Assembly (NCBI RefSeq): GCF_021183625.1
Contig: NZ_CP089214.1
Location: 868,001-932,000, forward strand
DNA length: 64,000 nt
Source of the DNA: Nocardia asteroides
GTDB taxonomy: Bacteria; Actinomycetota; Actinomycetes; Mycobacteriales; Mycobacteriaceae
Direction of reading: 5' to 3'
Under the pieces are notes generated by a model. The model was not told the origin of the DNA, did not search any database, and saw only the letters and a program-made list of their open reading frames with translations. This document shows, piece after piece, positions 59,504 to 64,000 of this stretch (the stretch's first letter is position 1; every line of letters starts with the position of its first letter). The position numbers and the translations under genes are program-made.

Positions 59504-60235
59504 GTGAACAATTCACCGCATATCCTTGCGAGGGTGTATGCCGACTATGATCTGGCGACGACCGGGCGGGTGATCTCGGACCCGGCGCGGGCCGCGATGC
59601 TGCTGCGGATGATGGACGGACAGGCGCACACCGCGTCCGATCTGGCCCGGTGTGCCGGGGTGTCGGCGTCCGCCGCGAGCGCCCACCTGCGCCGGCTCGT
59701 GGATTCCCGGCTGGTGACGGTCACGGTGGCCGGGCGGCGGCGGCTGCACACCCTGTCCTCGGCCGAGGTGGCGAGCGCGATCGAAGCGCTGGCACTGGTG
59801 TCGCCGCTGCTGCCGGTGGAGAGCCTGCGCCAGGCCGGAACCGGCAGCCGCCTGCAGATCGCGCGGGCCTGCTACAGCCACCTGGGCGGGCGACTGGCCG
59901 TCGCGATCACGACGGAACTCGTCGGCGCGGGGGTGGTGCGGGCGGTCGCGTGCGGAGAGCAGAGCGCGATCGGCTCGCTCGAGCATCCGCTGCTGCGCGC
60001 GCTGCACATCACCGCGCTGCCGCGCGGCTCGGCCCCGGCGGCCCGCGGCTGCCAGGACTGGACCGAGCGCACTCCGCACCTCGCCGGTCGGCTCGGCTCC
60101 GCGCTGATGGTGGCCATGCTGGAGCACGGCTGGCTCAGCCGCCGCCCCCGCGACCGCGCCCTGACCATCACCGAGCGCGGCACCGATCAGCTCGGCGGCA
60201 TCGGCGTCTGGCCCGGCCGGACCGCCGCCTCCTGA
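59504..60235 (+). CDS. ArsR-family-like winged-helix regulator
   Basis: A 243-residue protein. An ArsR-type winged helix occupies residues about 20-90 (RVISDPARAAMLLRMMDGQAHTASDLARCAGVSASAASAHLRRLVDSRLVTVTVAGRRRLHTL). The 120-residue C-terminal part is less usual and may bind a ligand. GTG 59504 gives the likely start; a shorter form from GTG 59534 is possible. It diverges from the maoC-like gene with only 27 bases between starts, so binding there would affect the halogenase operon. Confidence 0.8.
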   Translation: MNNSPHILARVYADYDLATTGRVISDPARAAMLLRMMDGQAHTASDLARCAGVSASAASAHLRRLVDSRLVTVTVAGRRRLHTLSSAEVASAIEALALVSPLLPVESLRQAGTGSRLQIARACYSHLGGRLAVAITTELVGAGVVRAVACGEQSAIGSLEHPLLRALHITALPRGSAPAARGCQDWTERTPHLAGRLGSALMVAMLEHGWLSRRPRDRALTITERGTDQLGGIGVWPGRTAAS

Positions 60236-60247
60236 TGCCGGCCCGGG

Positions 60248-61009
60248 CTACGTCCCGGTCCACTCCGGTGCCCGCTTCTCGGCGAACGCCTTCGCGCCCT
60301 CGGCCGCGTCCTTGGTGCCGAAGACCGGGCCGATGAGCTCCATCTGCTTCTGCCACCGATCGGCCGCGGTCCATTCGGCGGACTCGACCATGACCCGCTT
60401 GGTCACCGCCACGGCGATCGGGCCGTTCGCGGTGATCCGCTCGGCCAGCGCGAGCGCGCCGGCCAGCGCCCCGCCGGGCTCGGTGAGCGCGTTGACGAAG
60501 CCGAAGCCCGCACCCTCCTCGGCGGTGAACGAGTCGCCGGTGAGCGCGAGTTCGAGCGCCTTCTGGTACGGGATGCGGTGCTGCAGCCGCAGCAACCCGC
60601 CGCTGCCGGCGACGAGCCCGCGCTTGACCTCGGGAATCCCGAAGGTCGCCGTCCGGGAGGCGACGATCAGGTCGGTGGCGAGGACCAGCTCGGTGCCGCC
60701 GGCCAGCGCGAACCCCTCGACCGCGGCGATGAGTGGCTTGACCGGCGGTTTCTCGGTGAAGCCGAGGCCGCGGCCGGGGATGTAGGGGAACTCCCCCGCC
60801 GCGAACGCCTTCAGGTCCATGCCCGCGCTGAAATTGCCGCCGCTGCCGGTGAGGACGGCGACCGAGAGCTCGGGGCTGTCGTCCAGCTCGTCCATCGCCT
60901 CGGCCAGCCCCTTGGCCACCGCGAGGTTGATGGCATTGCGCGCGCCGGGGCGGTTGATGGTGATCAGCAGCGCGCGGCCACGCCGCTCGGTCAGCAGTTC
61001 GTCGGACAC
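60248..61009 (-). CDS. enoyl-CoA hydratase/isomerase
   Basis: A 253-residue crotonase-family protein. Both catalytic glutamates are present (GGTELVLATD and IPEVKRGLV) and the oxyanion segments SAGMDLKAFA and AVEGFALAGG are intact. It could hydrate enoyl-CoA in beta-oxidation. GTG 61009 has GGAGG five bases upstream; a GTG at 61021 is less likely. It is the last gene of the leftward Mce operon, 69 bases after the ferredoxin gene, which suggests use of an imported lipid. Confidence 0.88.
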   Translation of the reverse strand: MSDELLTERRGRALLITINRPGARNAINLAVAKGLAEAMDELDDSPELSVAVLTGSGGNFSAGMDLKAFAAGEFPYIPGRGLGFTEKPPVKPLIAAVEGFALAGGTELVLATDLIVASRTATFGIPEVKRGLVAGSGGLLRLQHRIPYQKALELALTGDSFTAEEGAGFGFVNALTEPGGALAGALALAERITANGPIAVAVTKRVMVESAEWTAADRWQKQMELIGPVFGTKDAAEGAKAFAEKRAPEWTGT

Positions 61010-61078
61010 GTCTACCTCCACTGGCTTCGGATACCGTCGGACTGCGTCACCCGGCTCATATTGTTGACCTTACAGTAT

Positions 61079-61267
61079 TCATTCCAGTCGAAGCGCGGCC
61101 TTGGGGCACTGCGCCACCGCCTCCTCGATCGCGGCGCGATCGTCGGCGGGTACCTCGGCCGCGCGGAGGTGCAGGACATCGTCGTCGTCGAGGTCGAAGA
61201 CCCCGGGGGCCAGCCCGACGCAGATGCCGTTGGCCTCGCACTGATCGGGATCGAGCACGATCTTCAT
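61079..61267 (-). CDS. single-cluster ferredoxin of the Mce operon
   Basis: A 62-residue ferredoxin. Cysteines are spaced CEANGIC and later QCPKAAL, the pattern of 3Fe-4S ferredoxins that feed cytochrome P450s in actinobacteria, with Asn in place of a fourth cysteine. It starts four bases inside the end of the Mce-associated gene (ATGA-type overlap), so it belongs to the Mce operon. No P450 is in the window. Confidence 0.88.
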   Translation of the reverse strand: MKIVLDPDQCEANGICVGLAPGVFDLDDDDVLHLRAAEVPADDRAAIEEAVAQCPKAALRLE

Positions 61268-61833
61268 CGGGTTCCTTCCGCCGGGATGGCGTTCTGCAGG
61301 CCACCGACCTCGGTGATCTGCCAGCCGGAGTTCCGGTCCATGGTGAGCGAGTAGGTGACGGTGGTGGCCGCGCCGTCCGGGTTCTGCACGCTGGTGGAGT
61401 TCACGGTCAGGTAGGCGTTGACCTTGTAGATGCCGCCGGATTCGGAGATGACGTCCGCCGAGAGCGGGGTGGCGGTCGAGTTCCACTGCAGCGGGAGCAG
61501 GATCTGCTTCAGCTGCGGTGCGGTGGCGTCGAACTTGGCCGAGAGCGCGGGAGCCGTGCCGGTCTTCAACCGGGTGAACCACGCGTCGACGTCGCGGTAG
61601 TCGATGGTGGAGGCGCCGAGCGCGTAGTCGGCGGCGACCTGCTCGGCGTGCTGTTCGTCGGCGGCGCGGGCCTCGCTGTCGGCGATGGTGCCGCGCGCCC
61701 CCGCGTAGAGGATCGCCAGCGTCACCGTCGCCACCAGCAGGGCGGTCAGCGCGAGCGCGGTGAGCGCGGTGGAGAGCCGGATCGACACCGTGCGCGCGGG
61801 CGCGGGTGCCTTCTCCTCGGTTTCCGTGCTCAT
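61264..61833 (-). CDS. Mce-associated membrane protein
   Basis: A 189-residue protein with a short cytoplasmic N-terminus, one membrane helix (residues about 22-46) and an extracytoplasmic domain (ADYALGASTIDYRDVDAWFTRLKTGTAPALSAKFDATAPQLKQILLPLQWNSTATPLSADV) typical of Mam proteins that stabilise Mce complexes. It follows mceF by 20 bases and overlaps the ferredoxin gene. Confidence 0.88.
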   Translation of the reverse strand: MSTETEEKAPAPARTVSIRLSTALTALALTALLVATVTLAILYAGARGTIADSEARAADEQHAEQVAADYALGASTIDYRDVDAWFTRLKTGTAPALSAKFDATAPQLKQILLPLQWNSTATPLSADVISESGGIYKVNAYLTVNSTSVQNPDGAATTVTYSLTMDRNSGWQITEVGGLQNAIPAEGTR

Positions 61834-61853
61834 GGGGTCCGTCCTTTCCGGGG

Positions 61854-62810
61854 CTATCGGAGGCCGATGCGGAAGTGCAGGGTGCCGTCGGGGTCGACGC
61901 CGTTGAGCGCCTGGTCGAGCAGGGCGCCGATATCGAGCGCGGGGGCGCCGCGCACCGCGTCGGCGACGACCGGTTGCAGCATGGGGCCGAGCGGGGCCAG
62001 GCTCGGGCCGATCCGGGCGAGCAGCGCCTCGACCTCGACCAGGAACGGGAGCACGCCGTCGCCGGTGAAGTACTCGGCGGGCGGGCGCGCCTGCACCAGC
62101 TCGGAGCCGTTCTCCACGATGGCGCTCAGCGTCACGCCGAACTCGCCGAAGAGCGGCCCGGCCGCGGCGAGCGACGGCCCCATCCAGTCGATGTCGCCGC
62201 CGAGCGCCTGCAGGTCGGCGAAGAGCTGCCGCAGCTGCGCGGAGCGGCCGAGCAGCGTCGCCGCCAGCAGCGTCGTCGAGCGCTGCAGGGTCTGCACGGC
62301 GGCGTCGGTGCCGTCGAGCGCCTGGTCGAAGGTGCCGACGAGACTCGCCATGGTCTCCGGCCGGATCTGGTTCAGCAGCTCGACCATGCGGGTGGAGAGC
62401 GCGGTGATGGTGGTCGGCAGCTGCACCCGGTCGGCCGGAACCTGCTGCCCGTCGGCGAGATACGGCCCGGTGTCGGAGTCGGGGGCGAAGCCGACGTAGG
62501 GCTCGCCGAGCGCGGAGAGCTGTTCGATGCGCACCTCGCCCGCCACCGGGATGCGGTAGCGGTCGTCGATGGCGAGCCGGACCAGCACCCCGGACGGCTC
62601 CGTGCGCACCTCCTCGGTGCGCCCGACCTGGATGCCGTGCAGCAGCACCGGCGCGCCGGGGCCGAGCCCGCCGGAGTTCTCCAGGTGCAGGGTGACCCGG
62701 ATGTGGTCGCGCCGCGGGTCCAGGTGCAGCACGCCGATACCCATGTAGGCGACGCCGAAGACCAGCACCGCGGCGATGGCGCCGAGCGAGGTGATGCCGC
62801 GGACGTTCAC
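61854..62810 (-). CDS. mceF: MCE-family protein F
   Basis: A 318-residue Mce protein. The N-terminal helix (GITSLGAIAAVLVFGVAYMGIGVLHL) anchors it; the MCE domain follows (VTLHLENSGGLGPGAPVLLHGIQVGRTEEV; residues about 37-110); the rest is a helical coiled region. It is the last of the six Mce subunits that form the lipid-binding tube of an ABC-type lipid importer. Its ATG overlaps the mceE stop (ATGA). Confidence 0.92.
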   Translation of the reverse strand: MNVRGITSLGAIAAVLVFGVAYMGIGVLHLDPRRDHIRVTLHLENSGGLGPGAPVLLHGIQVGRTEEVRTEPSGVLVRLAIDDRYRIPVAGEVRIEQLSALGEPYVGFAPDSDTGPYLADGQQVPADRVQLPTTITALSTRMVELLNQIRPETMASLVGTFDQALDGTDAAVQTLQRSTTLLAATLLGRSAQLRQLFADLQALGGDIDWMGPSLAAAGPLFGEFGVTLSAIVENGSELVQARPPAEYFTGDGVLPFLVEVEALLARIGPSLAPLGPMLQPVVADAVRGAPALDIGALLDQALNGVDPDGTLHFRIGLR

Positions 62811-63850
62811 CGGACCGCTCCGATCATGCGCAGGGTGTCGACGATGCGGCCGGTCTGCTCCTCCGGGGACATTCCGGAGGAGCCGACCGTCACCTTGGTC
62901 AGGTCCAGCTTCGGGCCGTGTTCGGTGTACGGGATCACCTTGGTCTGGAGAAGGTCGGTGAGCTTCTTCAGGTTCGAGGGCGCGGTGGTGTCGAGCGGGG
63001 CGGCGCCGAAGAGCACCGGAACCACCGCGCGCACCGTGTCCTCCAGCGCGGCGAGCAGCGGGCCCAGCCAGGCGGTGCTCGGGCCGACCGGGCCGAGCGA
63101 GGTGAGCACGAAGATCACCCCGATCTGGGCGTTCATGGCGTCGGTGGTCTGCTGCACGCCGTAGGGGGTGAGCAGCTCGGAGATGACGGGGGCGTTGTCC
63201 AGCACGCCCTGCTGGACAACGGCCTCGAGTCCGTGCAGCACGCCGTCGAGCGCCTCCGCGTTCACCGCGAGGTCGGTGAGGTCGGCGCCGACGGTCTCGG
63301 CGAGCCGGGCGGTGTCGCGCGGGTCGGCGGGGAGCACCCCGTTCATGGTGCGCACCAGGCCCTGGAGGTCGGTGACGGCGCCGCTGCCGATGAAGACCGA
63401 GAGCGCGGCCAGGATGTCCTCGATCAGCGGGGGCTGGGTGGTGTCGGCGAGCGGGATGGTGCCGCCGGGTTCCAGCCTGCCCGCGGCGGGCGCGGCGGGT
63501 TCGGTGAGCGCGATGTGCACGTCGCCGAGCGGGGTCTCCTGGCGCAGCTCCGCCCTGGTGCCGAGCGGCAACCGCACGGCGTCGCGGACCTCGATGTCGG
63601 CGATCACGAAACCCGGCCGCGCGCTTCCGGTTCCGGCGTCGACCACGGTGACGCCGGTGAGTTCGCCGACCCGAACGCCGTCGGCGATCACCTTGGCGCC
63701 GGTCGGCAGGTTGAGCACATTGCCGAACTCGATGCGCAGCGGGTAGGTGGGGCCGTCCACACCGGCGCCGGGCACCGGCAGCTCGGCGGGGCGGAAGGAG
63801 CAGCCGGCCAGTACCAGCACGGTGCCCACCGCGAGCAGCAGCCGCTTCAT
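62807..63850 (-). CDS. mceE: MCE-family lipoprotein E
   Basis: A 347-residue Mce lipoprotein. The signal ends in the lipobox LVLAGC (cysteine at residue 17), the mark of MceE. The MCE domain follows (LRIEFGNVLNLPTGAKVIADGVRVGELTG), and a long helical part with several hydrophobic helices completes it. The importer substrate (fatty acid, sterol or other lipid) cannot be assigned without the rest of the operon. Confidence 0.93.
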   Translation of the reverse strand: MKRLLLAVGTVLVLAGCSFRPAELPVPGAGVDGPTYPLRIEFGNVLNLPTGAKVIADGVRVGELTGVTVVDAGTGSARPGFVIADIEVRDAVRLPLGTRAELRQETPLGDVHIALTEPAAPAAGRLEPGGTIPLADTTQPPLIEDILAALSVFIGSGAVTDLQGLVRTMNGVLPADPRDTARLAETVGADLTDLAVNAEALDGVLHGLEAVVQQGVLDNAPVISELLTPYGVQQTTDAMNAQIGVIFVLTSLGPVGPSTAWLGPLLAALEDTVRAVVPVLFGAAPLDTTAPSNLKKLTDLLQTKVIPYTEHGPKLDLTKVTVGSSGMSPEEQTGRIVDTLRMIGAVR

Positions 63851-64000
63851 CGGGCGCTCACCGCCCCGAGCAGCAGCGCCGGGATCGGCACCCGGATCGC
63901 CCCCGAGGCCGCGACCGGGCAGGGCTGCCCGAGCGCGAGCAGCCCCGCGCAGATCTGCGCGGTCTCCGCCGCCGGGAGGGCGAGCGCCGTTGGCGCGTAG
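63847..64000 (-). CDS. mceD: MCE-family protein D, C-terminal part (runs off the window)
   Basis: The last 50 codons of a gene that starts beyond the right edge and overlaps mceE by four bases (ATGA). Visible sequence includes ICAGLLALGQPCPV and IPALLLGAVSAR. The two cysteines and the position directly before mceE fit the end of MceD. The assignment rests mainly on gene order. Confidence 0.6.
   Translation of the reverse strand, partial: YAPTALALPAAETAQICAGLLALGQPCPVAASGAIRVPIPALLLGAVSAR

Noticed and set aside
60248..64000. Assignment as the cholesterol-importing mce4 operon
   Set aside because: Only the end of the operon is visible and the downstream ferredoxin/hydratase order differs from the known mce4 locus.
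1..64000. tRNA, rRNA or CRISPR loci
   Set aside because: No cloverleaf-type signatures, rRNA segments or spaced direct repeats were noticed by eye; tRNAscan or Infernal would be decisive.

Overview
The window is high-GC actinobacterial DNA with dense genes, many 1-8 base start/stop overlaps, frequent GTG starts and several apparently leaderless transcripts. An Mce lipid-import operon, a SPW-repeat protein, ThiXYZ/TenA, a B12-riboswitch-controlled MetE and many TetR/GntR regulators point to the Mycobacteriales, most likely a Nocardia-like organism. This assignment is inferred from gene content. I saw no rRNA, tRNA, CRISPR array or intact insertion sequence.

Left part (1-20000). A transglutaminase-like protein, a glutaminase and an orphan ATP synthase subunit a (apparent CTG start, no other atp genes nearby) precede a decayed aldehyde dehydrogenase gene. 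Positions 4506-12275 hold a phosphonate uptake and breakdown locus: FAD oxidoreductase, GntR, alcohol dehydrogenase, fused PhnE, PhnC, PhnD, phosphonatase-like hydrolase, and a second GntR facing two HutC-type operators. Next come small housekeeping and regulatory genes, including a MerR operon with a 19-base promoter spacer and metE behind a terminator and a cobalamin riboswitch.

Middle part (20000-37800). A TetR gene leads a compact cluster with a NorD-like VWA protein, a NorQ/CbbQ-like AAA+ ATPase and four small or integral membrane proteins; no recognisable catalytic partner is present. Then come a TPP-riboswitch-controlled thiamin-pyrimidine salvage operon (tenA-thiY-thiX-thiZ), rnhA, two mycothiol-dependent-isomerase-like genes (one frameshifted), methyltransferases, and a branched-chain-amino-acid-type ABC importer with a TetR gene.

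Right part (37800-64000). A methyltransferase gene and an opposing three-gene PLP-enzyme operon (decarboxylase, cysteine-synthase/rhodanese fusion, cysteine-desulfurase-like protein) each carry a candidate zinc-uptake-regulator (Zur) box, suggesting a zinc-starvation biosynthetic locus, possibly for a metallophore. After an acyl-CoA ligase/thioesterase pair and a TetR-SDR-hydrolase group, 49172-59476 is a compact biosynthetic cluster. It contains a LuxR regulator, MFS exporter, hydrolase, cation/H+ antiporter, carrier-protein-type flavin halogenase, NeuD-like acyltransferase, adenylate-forming ligase, SDR, acyl carrier protein and MaoC-like protein. It has no ketosynthase or NRPS condensation domain. 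The window ends in an Mce operon (mceD partial, mceE, mceF, Mce-associated protein, ferredoxin, enoyl-CoA hydratase).

The strongest candidates for something undescribed are the ketosynthase-free halogenase/ACP cluster, the paired Zur-box locus, and the VWA-AAA+ membrane cluster.
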